Shown here: positions 1-7,169 of the stretch, in pieces | Position numbering within the stretch: position 1 is the first letter of the stretch | How the letters are laid out: each line of letters begins with the position of its first letter | Source: UBA6115 sp012514225 | Lineage (GTDB): Bacteria > Bacillota > Clostridia > Christensenellales > Aristaeellaceae | Direction: 5' to 3' | Length of the DNA: 16,158 nucleotides | Assembly: GCA_036756425.1 (NCBI GenBank) | Contig: DAIOLC010000042.1 | Location: 1 to 16,158, forward strand | Translations under genes and position numbers: made by a program | Notes under the pieces: generated by a model | What the model was told of the DNA's origin: nothing | Databases searched by the model: none | What the model saw: only the letters and a program-made list of their open reading frames with translations

Positions 1-498
1 GAGGTGTCTATCCTCGATTTCCCGGCTTCTGCCGAGATTTGCGTCGGCCGTACCAACGCCTTTAAAGCTGTCATCGAGACGATTCCGAATGCCAAGATTG
101 TCGCGCAGATGGACGGGAAAGCCTCCAGGGCAGACTCCATGGCGGCCGCGGAAACCATTTTAGAGGCCAATCCCAATGTTCGCGTTGCTTATGGGATCAA
201 CTTCGATACAATCGCCGGTTTCTATGCCGCCCTGGAAGGGCGGGGAAAAACGGATTGCATTTGCGTCTCCAGCGGCAGCTGGGGCGAGGAAGCAATCAAC
301 TTCCTGGTTGCGGATCATCCGCAATACAAGGCGTTTACGTTGATGAACCCCTGGGATATGGCTGAGGCGACGATGCAGGCGGCGTTTGACGCAATCGCCG
401 GGAAAGAAGTCGTATACAATCAGGCAATGATCGCTAAAACCTACGACTCGTCCAATATTTCCGAGTTGGATTATAAGCTGATTATCGAAAGCCGGTAA
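1..498 (+). CDS. Sugar ABC transporter substrate-binding protein, C-terminal part (cut by window start)
   Basis: This is the C-terminal half of a periplasmic-binding-protein-like (RbsB/Peripla_BP_4 type) sugar-binding protein. In that family the protein captures a sugar outside the membrane and delivers it to an ABC permease. About 165 residues are visible against a usual length of roughly 300-350, and the frame is open to the first base, so the GTG at base 4 is probably internal. Family-like features are a stretch of the form ADSMAAAETILEANPNV followed by VAYGINFDTIAGFYAAL, which is the 'count the copies, name the next state' region of these proteins. Near the end is a run reading MAEATMQAAFDAIAGKEV, typical of the last helices. 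A strong terminator follows directly and a sugar kinase lies downstream, which fits a carbohydrate uptake locus. The sugar cannot be read from this fragment. The family is fairly sure. Confidence 0.85.
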   Translation, partial: EVSILDFPASAEICVGRTNAFKAVIETIPNAKIVAQMDGKASRADSMAAAETILEANPNVRVAYGINFDTIAGFYAALEGRGKTDCICVSSGSWGEEAINFLVADHPQYKAFTLMNPWDMAEATMQAAFDAIAGKEVVYNQAMIAKTYDSSNISELDYKLIIESR

Positions 499-511
499 TC
501 GGCCCAGAATG

Positions 512-550
512 CGCGGGCTGTCGCATCATTAAACGGCAGCCCGCGTTTTT
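512..550 (+). terminator. Rho-independent terminator after the sugar-binding protein
   Basis: A 12-bp stem pairs CGCGGGCTGTCG (512-523) with CGGCAGCCCGCG (534-545), with one G-U pair and a 10-base loop. Five T residues (546-550) follow. It starts 14 bases after the stop codon and should end most transcripts of the transporter gene before the kinase. Confidence 0.9.
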
Positions 551-736
551 ATCCCTTTGTTTTTGGCAACAATCCCATTTCCGAGGCAAGTCTTGAGAGA
601 CCTTCTTTTCATTGTGCGCTGACCTGCAGTTTTTCCAAAATGTGCGGTTCAATAGAGCATTTCGGGGCTGTTCATATCAGGTGTTCATCAATAAACGGAT
701 ATTTCGTCAATTTTCTCTTTCAATCCGGGGGGCTGC

Positions 737-2188
737 ATGAAGTATTTCATTGGACTGGACCTTGGAACGACAGTGGTCAAAGCCAGCCTCTTCGATGAGG
801 AAGGGGTTTTTATCTCGGATTCGGCGATAGAACAGCAACTGATCTATCTGTCCAATGGATTTATCGAGCAAGACGCCAGCCGCTGGTATTCCGATGCTGT
901 GTCGGTCATCACCGAGGTGATTTCAAACGGCCAGATCCGCGGGGGCGATGTCGCCGGCTTGAGCATCTCGTCCCAGGGGATAACCATTGTTCCGGTTGAC
1001 GGCAACTACCGGCCGCTGCGGAATGCAATCAACTGGCTGGATTCTCGCCCCAAAAGTGAAATACAAAGCTTGATTGACGGCGTCGGAAGGGAACGACTGA
1101 CGGAATTGACGGGGAAACCTGCGATTCCAGGGTATTCCGTTCCCCAGCTGATGTGGATACGCAATCATGAGCCGGACGTATTCGGCAAGGCGCGCTGGTT
1201 TATGATGCCGATGGATTTTTTGATGGCGAAGCTGACCGGCGTGTCGCTGACAGACCACTCCATGGCGGCGGGGTCTTTGGGCTATTCAATCGCCAGGATG
1301 GATTGGTCGGATGAAATCCTTGATGCTGCGGGTCTGGACAAAATGCGGTTTCCCAACCTGGCATGGGCAGGGCAGCCCGTGGGGACCCTCTCCAGGCAGG
1401 CGGCTTCAGATACGGGATTATCCGCTGGCTGCGTCGTCGGTGTCGGCGGCCAGGACCAGAAAGTCGCGGCATTTGGCGCGCGCATCGAGCAAGGGATTGC
1501 CACTTGCTCCATGGGAACATGCGGCGCGTTCGAGTTCCTGCTGACCAGCCCCACGCCGCATCCCAGGAACCAGCTGACGCTTTGCCCCTACCTGGAAAAG
1601 AACCACTGGGTGATGGAGGGCTGCATCAACTCCTTCGGCGGTGCCATCAAATGGCTCCGTGACACGATTTGCCAAGGCTCATCGTATCAGGACATGGACG
1701 CTGAAGCGGCGCGGTCACAGGCGGGTGCCGGAGGGGTGCTGTTTTATCCTTTCCTGACGACGATGGGCACCCCCCATACGGTATCTTCCAGGCTGGCGGG
1801 ATTTGAGAACCTGAGACTCAACACCAACCGGGCGGATTTGATTCACGCGGTTTACGAGTCGCTCGCGTATGAGTGCCGCTTGAACCTGGAGGCGGCAGTG
1901 CCCTATACCGGAGCGATTACGCAGTTGAACGTGTTTTCCGGTGGAAGCAGAAGCGATATTCTATGCCAGATGATTGCGGACGTAACCCGGTATACGGTCT
2001 GCGCGTTTGATTTCTCCGAGATGGGGAGCCTGGGGGCGGCAAGGCTTGCAGCCAAGGCATGCGGATTGGACTGGCAGACTTTCGGCGATGGCCTTCTCGC
2101 CAAGCAAAGGCGATATGTCCCGGGCGATTCAGCGAATGAATATGAACGATTCTTTATGGAATACAGGAAAGGCCTTGGTCAGAACTGA
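737..2188 (+). CDS. FGGY-family carbohydrate kinase (xylulokinase-like)
   Basis: A 483-residue cytoplasmic kinase, of normal length for the FGGY family, which phosphorylates pentuloses, hexuloses or polyols with ATP. The N-terminal phosphate-binding loop DLGTT is at residues 8-12. NWLDSRP at about 99-105 lies in the sugar-binding region, and GGQDQ places the likely catalytic base at Asp240. The C-terminal signature FSGGSRSDILCQMIADV is at 400-416. The ATG is preceded by a G-rich run (727-732) that can act as a ribosome-binding site. The overall look is closest to xylulokinase, but the family switches substrate easily and the sequence does not fix it. The gene follows a sugar-binding protein, separated by a terminator, so it may use its own promoter. 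No convincing promoter was found in 551-736. GC content is lower than in the genes to the right. Confidence 0.92.
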   Translation: MKYFIGLDLGTTVVKASLFDEEGVFISDSAIEQQLIYLSNGFIEQDASRWYSDAVSVITEVISNGQIRGGDVAGLSISSQGITIVPVDGNYRPLRNAINWLDSRPKSEIQSLIDGVGRERLTELTGKPAIPGYSVPQLMWIRNHEPDVFGKARWFMMPMDFLMAKLTGVSLTDHSMAAGSLGYSIARMDWSDEILDAAGLDKMRFPNLAWAGQPVGTLSRQAASDTGLSAGCVVGVGGQDQKVAAFGARIEQGIATCSMGTCGAFEFLLTSPTPHPRNQLTLCPYLEKNHWVMEGCINSFGGAIKWLRDTICQGSSYQDMDAEAARSQAGAGGVLFYPFLTTMGTPHTVSSRLAGFENLRLNTNRADLIHAVYESLAYECRLNLEAAVPYTGAITQLNVFSGGSRSDILCQMIADVTRYTVCAFDFSEMGSLGAARLAAKACGLDWQTFGDGLLAKQRRYVPGDSANEYERFFMEYRKGLGQN

Positions 2189-2265
2189 TTTTATCTAATG
2201 ATGGGCGGATATAAAGCCACTAACGCCAGCCTGTCTCAATCAGATAATCAACTACAACTACGCTT

Positions 2266-2297
2266 GAGCCCTTGGAATCCGGCAATTCCAAGGGCTC
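2266..2297. terminator. Long perfect hairpin between convergent genes, possible two-way terminator
   Basis: A perfect 13-bp inverted repeat pairs GAGCCCTTGGAAT (2266-2278) with ATTCCAAGGGCTC (2285-2297) around a 6-base loop. It lies between the 3' ends of the convergent kinase and URO-D genes, where a shared terminator is expected. Neither side has a T-tract, so it may instead protect 3' ends or act with another factor. Confidence 0.45.
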
Positions 2298-2372
2298 CTG
2301 CAGTTAACAAGTAAAACGCAGTAAGTATTGGGCTTTCCGGCAGCGGGTGAAACACAGCGCTCACGCTGTCCT

Positions 2373-3446
2373 TCAACCGCGCTTCCCGCATTGCCGGTCA
2401 TATTCGGAAATGCCGTCCATGATGGCCATGAACGCCGCTTCCCGCTTTTGCTCGGGCAGGTCCTCGGTGACGCCTACCACCAGCCCCGGATATCCCCCGG
2501 CTTCCTTCAGCAGGCCGACGGTGTCCCCGACCATCTGCTTCGTCGTGTGCACGTGCCAGGGGCTGGGCCAGTTCAGCCACAGGGCTTTGCCCGCGAAATG
2601 GCGCAGCGCCTCGCCGACGCCGGGGCTGATGCCGGGGTCGTAGGCCTCCACGTAATCCAGCGGCGTTTGCCCGATGAGCGCCATGATGGGCGCGTTGTTG
2701 CCGTCGAAATGGCAGCCTACCAGTTTTCCCGCGGCCTGCAGCCGCCCGCAGGCGGATTGGTAATGGGGCAGATAGTACTCCTGGAAGACCTGGGGGCCGA
2801 TCAGCTCGGGAATCACGTTGCCGCCGTAGTTCACCGTTTGGGCGGGGCTGCGGGCGACCACTTCGCAGCACTGCTCGTTCACCCGGGCGGCGGCCCGGTA
2901 CAGCTGAAGCAGCAGATCGCGGTTGTCGTGCCACTCATAGGCAAAATCCGTGACGCTCATGGCGACGCCCGAGATGAACTGCTGCATGGGCTCCAGCGGC
3001 AGGTTGTCCCGCACCAGGAAGTCCCCGCCCAGGCTGTCGATGACGGATTGCACATAGCCGTGCCGCTCGTAGACACGGGCGTGCTCCAGCAGGTACAGCA
3101 GCGGCTTGTAATCCCTGGGGCTTTTGAACAGATGCTCGTGGGTCCAGGATGTGTTGAAGGCGGGCTGCTGCAGCAGGGACAAGCTGCCCTCCGGCGTTTC
3201 GATCCGGGTGCGGACGAGCCTCGTGCCCTTGGAATCGCGGTACTGGCAGCTTTGGATGTCGGCCCCGTCGTAGGTGACGTAATAGGACCGCACCCGTTTT
3301 ACCACGCACATGCCGCGCTCGCGCAGGATGCGCTCCCCGGTGCTTTGGGGCGCGAACACCTCATATACCGCGAACGGCGGCGGGCCGGCGTTTTCCCTGC
3401 GCAGGGCGGCCATTACCCGGGCGGCGGGCGTGCTCTTGGACGGCAT
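2373..3446 (-). CDS. Uroporphyrinogen decarboxylase (URO-D) family protein
   Basis: A 357-residue protein of the URO-D / cobalamin methyltransferase superfamily, a TIM-barrel group that includes heme-pathway HemE and many corrinoid-linked methyltransferases of unknown substrate. Family-like segments are YGGNVIPELIGPQVFQEYYL at about residues 207-226, then a GCHFDGNN stretch (244-251), which sits where corrinoid-type relatives often have a metal-binding His. The frame stays open a further 42 codons upstream. I chose the ATG at 3446 because a clear AGGAGG lies 7 bases before it and the upstream extension is not family-like. The gene stands alone, convergent with the kinase and divergent from the M42 peptidase. 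It is too divergent in appearance to call true HemE, and no heme genes are nearby. The family is quite sure, the reaction unknown. Confidence 0.85.
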   Translation of the reverse strand: MPSKSTPAARVMAALRRENAGPPPFAVYEVFAPQSTGERILRERGMCVVKRVRSYYVTYDGADIQSCQYRDSKGTRLVRTRIETPEGSLSLLQQPAFNTSWTHEHLFKSPRDYKPLLYLLEHARVYERHGYVQSVIDSLGGDFLVRDNLPLEPMQQFISGVAMSVTDFAYEWHDNRDLLLQLYRAAARVNEQCCEVVARSPAQTVNYGGNVIPELIGPQVFQEYYLPHYQSACGRLQAAGKLVGCHFDGNNAPIMALIGQTPLDYVEAYDPGISPGVGEALRHFAGKALWLNWPSPWHVHTTKQMVGDTVGLLKEAGGYPGLVVGVTEDLPEQKREAAFMAIMDGISEYDRQCGKRG

Positions 3447-3453
3447 GGCGTTT

Positions 3454-3459
3454 CCTCCT
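3454..3459 (-). promoter_or_regulatory. Strong ribosome-binding site fixing the URO-D gene start
   Basis: On the minus strand AGGAGG lies 7 bases upstream of the ATG at 3446, inside GAGAGGAGGAAACGCC. It decides this start over an in-frame ATG 42 codons upstream. Confidence 0.85.
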
Positions 3460-3733
3460 CTCAGGACGTGCGGAACTACAAAAAAACGGGGTGCGAGGTT
3501 TTGGTGCAGGCTGGAATCAACCGCAAATGGATTATCCGAACTGAAGCCTTTCTCAGAGGGCTGTGCGTTCAAGCGCGCCTATCGCATTCCCGGACGGCCG
3601 GTTTTATCCGGGGTTTCCAGCCGCGCACACGATTCTGGAAAGCGATGTGGGGGCTTAGGCCTTTCTCCTCTGCGGCGCTTTCTAAGGTACAACCTCAAAA
3701 CGGGAAACGGCGCGAGAAGCGTTTTCCGCCATG

Positions 3734-3762
3734 ATTATATCGCCCAAAGAGCGCCCAGACAA
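3734..3762 (-). promoter_or_regulatory. Candidate promoter for the URO-D gene
   Basis: On the minus strand TTGTCT (3762-3757) and a perfect TATAAT (3739-3734) are separated by 17 bases. This is a good match to a vegetative sigma-A promoter, with four of six bases matching at -35. It would make a leader of about 280 bases. Confidence 0.45.
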
Positions 3763-3894
3763 ACCTCCCGGCAGTCCGCGGAAGGGCTCCGATGCGTCAA
3801 TCTGCAGCGCGGCCGCCGCCGGCCTCCGCGTTTGCCTTCCGCGGGCCTATTGGCCCATGCGCCCCGGCCCTGCGATTCTGATTCGCAGCCGCAA

Positions 3895-3925
3895 TTGTTC
3901 TGCCGCTGCCAGGAGCTGTTATACT
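3895..3925 (+). promoter_or_regulatory. Candidate extended -10 promoter for the M42 peptidase
   Basis: TATACT at 3920-3925 is preceded by TG one base away, giving an extended -10. A weak TTGTTC lies at 3895-3900 with a long 19-base spacer. Transcription would start near 3932, about 40 bases before the ATG. Confidence 0.45.
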
Positions 3926-3971
3926 GTATTTTGAATTCGCATCCGAATGAACTTTTTGCAAGGAGACGCCC

Positions 3972-5012
3972 ATGGAGAGAAACACCTACCTGCCCTTCCT
4001 CACCGGCATCCTGGAAGCCCTCGCGAAAACACCCTCGCCCACAGGGATGACCCATTTGGCCGAGGCGATGCTGATGAAGGAACTGCGCGACCTCGGGCTC
4101 GCGCCCTGGCAGAGCGCCAAAGGCGCGGTGTTCTGCAGCCTGAACCGGGGGGAGGGGGAGGGTATCCTGCTGTCCGCCCACATCGACACCCTGGGGCTGA
4201 TGGTCCGCGCGGTCAAGCCAAACGGCCGCCTGCGCATCACCCAACTGGGCGGGTACCCGCTGCAATACGCCGAGCAGGAGAACGTCACGGTGTTCACCCG
4301 CGCGGGGCGGGAGATTCCGGGCACCCTGCGCATGAACCAGCCCGCCGCGCACGCCAACAAGGACCTGCGCACCGCCGAGCGCAGCGACGAGAGCATGGAG
4401 GTGGTGCTGGACGCGCTCGTGGGCACGAAGGAGGAAACCGAGGCGCTGGGCGTGGGCGCGGGGGACTTCATCGCCCTGGACCCGCGCTTTGTCAGAAGCG
4501 GGGAAGGGTTTATCAAAAGCCGCCACCTGGATGACAAGGCCTCCGCCTCCGTGCTGGTGGCGCTGGCGCGCGCCTTTGTGTCCGGCGACGCCGTCTGCGC
4601 GCGGCCGGTCCATCTGCTGTTTTCCAATTACGAGGAGGTGGGCCACGGCGCCGCCGCCGGGCATCCGGCGGGCGTCACGGAGATGATTGCCGTGGATATG
4701 GGCGTGGTGGGGGACGACCTGCTGACGGACGAGACCAAGGTCAGCATCTGCGCCAAGGACTCCGGCGGCCCCTACAACCGTGCGCTGACCGCGGCGCTGG
4801 CGGACACGGCTGCAAAGATGGAATTGCGCTACGCGGTGGACATCTACCCTTATTACGGCTCGGACACCTCCGCCGCCCTGGGGGCCGGGTACGATTACCG
4901 CCACGCGCTCATCGGGCCGGGCGTCGCCGCCAGCCACGGGTACGAACGGGTGCACGAGGACGGGCTGTGGAATACGCTGATGCTGCTGAAGGGGTATCTG
5001 GAAACGGCGTGA
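3972..5012 (+). CDS. M42 family metallo-aminopeptidase
   Basis: A 346-residue protein of the M42 family, whose members are cytoplasmic two-metal aminopeptidases, often forming large tetrahedral complexes that trim short peptides. Expected metal and catalytic residues are visible: His70 and Asp72 in SAHIDTLG, Asp187 in RHLDDKAS, Glu221 (catalytic) and Glu222 in NYEEVGHG, Asp242 in AVDMGV, and a C-terminal His in SHGYERVH (322 or 328). The ATG is preceded by AAGGAG at good spacing and by a candidate extended -10 promoter. A strong terminator lies about 80 bases after the stop, so it is probably a single-gene unit. The SHGYERVH ending recalls, from memory only, a subfamily tied to the NAGGN osmoprotectant cluster, but no such partner genes are present. 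Substrate preference cannot be read from sequence. Confidence 0.93.
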   Translation: MERNTYLPFLTGILEALAKTPSPTGMTHLAEAMLMKELRDLGLAPWQSAKGAVFCSLNRGEGEGILLSAHIDTLGLMVRAVKPNGRLRITQLGGYPLQYAEQENVTVFTRAGREIPGTLRMNQPAAHANKDLRTAERSDESMEVVLDALVGTKEETEALGVGAGDFIALDPRFVRSGEGFIKSRHLDDKASASVLVALARAFVSGDAVCARPVHLLFSNYEEVGHGAAAGHPAGVTEMIAVDMGVVGDDLLTDETKVSICAKDSGGPYNRALTAALADTAAKMELRYAVDIYPYYGSDTSAALGAGYDYRHALIGPGVAASHGYERVHEDGLWNTLMLLKGYLETA

Positions 5013-5094
5013 ACGCGGCGACAGCCGCCGGCTTGTTTGAATCGCCGCGCTTCATCCGCACGTCCGCCCTCACCGCGGCCCTGCCCACACAGAC

Positions 5095-5126
5095 GACTCC
5101 CCGCGGGATGCGGGGAGTCATGCTTT
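5095..5126 (+). terminator. Rho-independent terminator after the M42 peptidase
   Basis: A perfect 10-bp stem pairs GACTCCCCGC (5095-5104) with GCGGGGAGTC (5110-5119) around GGGAT. A short T-run (5123-5126) follows. On the minus strand there is no T-tract, so it mainly serves the plus-strand gene, though the convergent secreted-protein gene may use the stem too. Confidence 0.8.
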
Positions 5127-5158
5127 TAAGGCGCAGTCCTTTCAGGCCGGGTTTTCCC

Positions 5159-5722
5159 CTACTGCCCCAGCCCGAAATCCGCGCTCTTCGCGATGGCGCG
5201 CAGGGTGCCGGCCATGCCGGGGGTCAGGCTGCCCGAGGCGCTCAGGCGCAGCCGGAAGGACAGCCCGCCCGCGCGGGCCAGGCAGGTCAGCTGCCGCCCG
5301 GCGCCGTCCGGAAACATCAGGAAGGTGGCCTGGCGGGACTGGAAAACCTCGTAGGAGGCGCCGCCGCTGGCGCGGGCCAGGTCGGCCAGCTGGGCTTCCT
5401 CCATGAGTCCCAGGTCCTCCCCGGCGCCGGGGGACAGGGAGAGGCTCAGCGCGTAGGCGCCGGCGATGTCAAAGGCCTTCAGGTACAGGCCTTCCCCGGC
5501 CAGCTGCGCTTTGGCCTGTTCCGCGGTCATGCCGTAGAGCGAAAGCACCGGGTCGTCGGCGCGCATCGCGCGCGTGAAGACGTCCAGGGAGTCCGGCAGG
5601 CTCAGCGACAGGCTGAATTCGCCGATGGTCACCGCGCCTGCCTGCGCGGGCAGGCCGGGGGTGGCCGCAAGCAGCGCGGCCAGCAGGAGGAGGGGGAGCA
5701 TCCGGGACGCCGATTTTTTCAT
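5159..5722 (-). CDS. Small secreted protein of unknown function
   Basis: I do not recognise a family for this 187-residue protein. It starts with a clear signal peptide: Lys-Lys near the start, a Leu/Ala-rich core at about residues 9-22, and a signal peptidase I-like AQA site at 26-28. There is no lipobox Cys, so it should be released or stay between membrane and wall. The mature part of about 160 residues has alternating Leu/Ser stretches (FSLSLSLPDSL near the start, ALSLSLS in the middle, LSFRLRLSASG near the end), suggesting beta strands. It has a single Cys and no repeats. The ribosome-binding site is weak (AGAGAAG). It lies 227 bases downstream of the SDR gene on the same strand, with no clear promoter, and converges on the M42 peptidase. 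Secretion is fairly sure; function is unknown. Confidence 0.75.
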   Translation of the reverse strand: MKKSASRMLPLLLLAALLAATPGLPAQAGAVTIGEFSLSLSLPDSLDVFTRAMRADDPVLSLYGMTAEQAKAQLAGEGLYLKAFDIAGAYALSLSLSPGAGEDLGLMEEAQLADLARASGGASYEVFQSRQATFLMFPDGAGRQLTCLARAGGLSFRLRLSASGSLTPGMAGTLRAIAKSADFGLGQ

Positions 5723-5949
5723 CTGCTTCTCTTTCCGGTGTACGGTCGGTTTCGGGTATTCATGAGGGATTCCCGGTTTTATTCGCCGGTTCCAGGCGCC
5801 GTGCGGCGGCCTTCCGGCCCGGCCGGGGACTTCCGCCCGGGCTGCCCGGGGAGCTTCGCCTAAGTTCCCCGCCTATACAACGCGCCGGCGCGCAATTCCC
5901 TTGCGGGCGGCTTCCGCGTGAGGCGTCGCGCCGCCCCGGTTTCGGCGCG

Positions 5950-6966
5950 CTACAGCGCGGCGATGTCCTCCTCCGCCTTTTGCATGGCGCGGACCACCCC
6001 GTCGCAGAAGGCGTCGAACGGCGGGTCCTTCACCTGCAGCTCCGGGCGCTCCCTCAGGTAATCCAGGGACAGCCGGACGCCCTGGTCAAAGCGGATTCGG
6101 GCGGCAAAACCCGGTACCAGGCGCTTCAGCTTGGCGTTGTCGAACACCGCGCAGTTGGCCTTGTCGCCCAGCAGGCCGCCGGTATAGTCGTAATCCTTCG
6201 CGCCCGACAGCAGGTCGCTGGGCACGTGGCAGGGCAGGAAGGGCCGCTCCAGGGCTTCGGAGAGGATGCGGTAAATCTGGTTCCAGGTCAGCGCCTCGTC
6301 GGAGGTGATGTGAACCGCCTCCCCGACGGCGTGGTCGTTGCCCATCAGGCCGGCGAAGCCCGCCGCGAAGTCCTCCGACCAGGTGACCGTCCACAGGCTG
6401 GTGCCGTCCCCGGGGATGAGGACGGGCTTGCGGCCGAGGATGCGCTCCACCACCTGCCAGACGCCGCCCTTGCCCTTGACGGCCAGCGGCAGCGCGCCGG
6501 GCCCATAGGTGTGGCTGGGCCGCACGATGGTCATCGGGAAGACCGCCTTGTCCCGCGCCTCCTCCAGCAGCCGCTCGCAGGCGATTTTGTCGCGGGAGTA
6601 CTGCCAGTAGGGGTTGGACAGCGGGGTGGATTCGGTGACCAGCGCGTTCCGGGGCGGCTTCTGGTAGGCGGAGGCGGTGGATACGAAGAGGTACTGCCGC
6701 GTGGCGCCGGAAAACAGCCGGATGTCCCGGGCGACTTCCTCGGGCTTGTAGGCGATGAACTGGGCGACGGCGTCGAAGGTCCGCCCCCGGAGGGCCTCGC
6801 GCATCGCGCCCTCGTCCCGCACGTCGCATACCAGGGCTTCCACCCCCGGCACCAGGGCGTTGCGGCCGCCGCGGTTCATCAGGGTCACCTGCCAGCCGTC
6901 CGCCAGCAGTTTCCGGGTGACAGGCAGGCTGATGTTGCCGGTGCCGCCGATGAGCAGTGCCTTCAT
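5950..6966 (-). CDS. NAD(P)-dependent epimerase/dehydratase-type SDR
   Basis: A 338-residue extended short-chain dehydrogenase of the nucleotide-sugar epimerase type. The Rossmann motif GGTGNIS is at residues 7-13, directly after a first strand MKALLI. The catalytic YxxxK is Tyr123 to Lys127 in QYSRDK, with an upstream Ser in VSTASAYQ (about 96-99). Family members act on nucleotide sugars or related carbonyl compounds, and some plant relatives bind RNA, so the substrate is open. An in-frame ATG lies 26 codons upstream, but that extension is not family-like. I chose the ATG at 6966 because it begins at the first beta strand and has AAAGGA about 9 bases upstream. A candidate promoter (7016-7044) lies about 40 bases further upstream, divergent from the helicase promoter. 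It is a stand-alone gene; no sugar-nucleotide pathway genes are seen. Confidence 0.88.
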   Translation of the reverse strand: MKALLIGGTGNISLPVTRKLLADGWQVTLMNRGGRNALVPGVEALVCDVRDEGAMREALRGRTFDAVAQFIAYKPEEVARDIRLFSGATRQYLFVSTASAYQKPPRNALVTESTPLSNPYWQYSRDKIACERLLEEARDKAVFPMTIVRPSHTYGPGALPLAVKGKGGVWQVVERILGRKPVLIPGDGTSLWTVTWSEDFAAGFAGLMGNDHAVGEAVHITSDEALTWNQIYRILSEALERPFLPCHVPSDLLSGAKDYDYTGGLLGDKANCAVFDNAKLKRLVPGFAARIRFDQGVRLSLDYLRERPELQVKDPPFDAFCDGVVRAMQKAEEDIAAL

Positions 6967-7015
6967 TCCGTCCGTCCTTTCGGGCGTGAAACGCCGGGTC
7001 TGGTCCACAGGCCGC

Positions 7016-7044
7016 ATTGTACAGGAGCAGGCGGCGCGCCGCAA
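7016..7044 (-). promoter_or_regulatory. Candidate promoter for the SDR gene
   Basis: On the minus strand TTGCGG (7044-7039) and TACAAT (7021-7016) are 17 bases apart. The -10 is good and the -35 only partly matches. It would give a leader of about 40 bases. It lies about 35 bases from the divergent helicase promoter, so one bound polymerase could influence the other. Confidence 0.4.
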
Positions 7045-7078
7045 GCGCGCGGGTCGCCCGAAGGGATGGCAACCAGAT

Positions 7079-7108
7079 TTGACAAACCGCCGGCGCCTTT
7101 CCTATAAT
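7079..7108 (+). promoter_or_regulatory. Near-consensus sigma-A promoter of the DEAD-box helicase
   Basis: TTGACA (7079-7084) and TATAAT (7103-7108) are both perfect consensus hexamers, with an 18-base spacer. Transcription should start near 7115, giving a leader of about 55 bases to the TTG start. The first in-frame ATG of the helicase frame (7107) lies inside the -10 box and so cannot be in this transcript. Confidence 0.8.
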
Positions 7109-7154
7109 GGCCGGGTACGAGCGTTTTCCGCGTGACCCGCCGGCGGAAGCAGAG

Positions 7155-7160
7155 AAGGAG
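7155..7160 (+). promoter_or_regulatory. Ribosome-binding site that points to a TTG start
   Basis: AAGGAG at 7155-7160 is followed by a 9-base spacer and TTG at 7170. No ATG or GTG in this frame lies between the promoter and this TTG. Confidence 0.75.
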
Positions 7161-7169
7161 CCTGAGAAC

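Larger units (their letters stand above)
3447..3971. other. 525-base divergent intergenic region with a long URO-D leader
   Basis: No convincing gene is seen here; open frames across it look like GC-rich shadows. It holds candidate promoters for both divergent neighbours. The minus-strand promoter at 3734-3762 implies a leader of about 280 bases before the URO-D start. That leader contains a small hairpin (CCCGGA pairing with TCCGGG) and a T7 tract on the minus strand (A7 at 3480-3486) shortly before the ribosome-binding site. I could not match it to a riboswitch class that I know, including the cobalamin box. Confidence 0.5.

Noticed and set aside
2328..3734. Plus-strand open frame of 468 codons over the URO-D gene
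   Set aside because: Antisense shadow with low-complexity translation; the minus frame has family motifs and a strong ribosome-binding site.
3735..4955. Minus-strand open frame of 406 codons over the M42 gene
   Set aside because: Antisense shadow; the plus frame has all metal ligands, a ribosome-binding site and a terminator.
5848..5870. Nine-pair hairpin GGGGAGCTT / AAGTTCCCC between the SDR and secreted-protein genes
   Set aside because: No T-tract on either strand and one wobble pair; too common in GC-rich spacers to call a terminator.
5980..7107. Plus-strand open frame over the SDR gene
   Set aside because: Antisense shadow; the Rossmann and YxxxK motifs are all on the minus strand.
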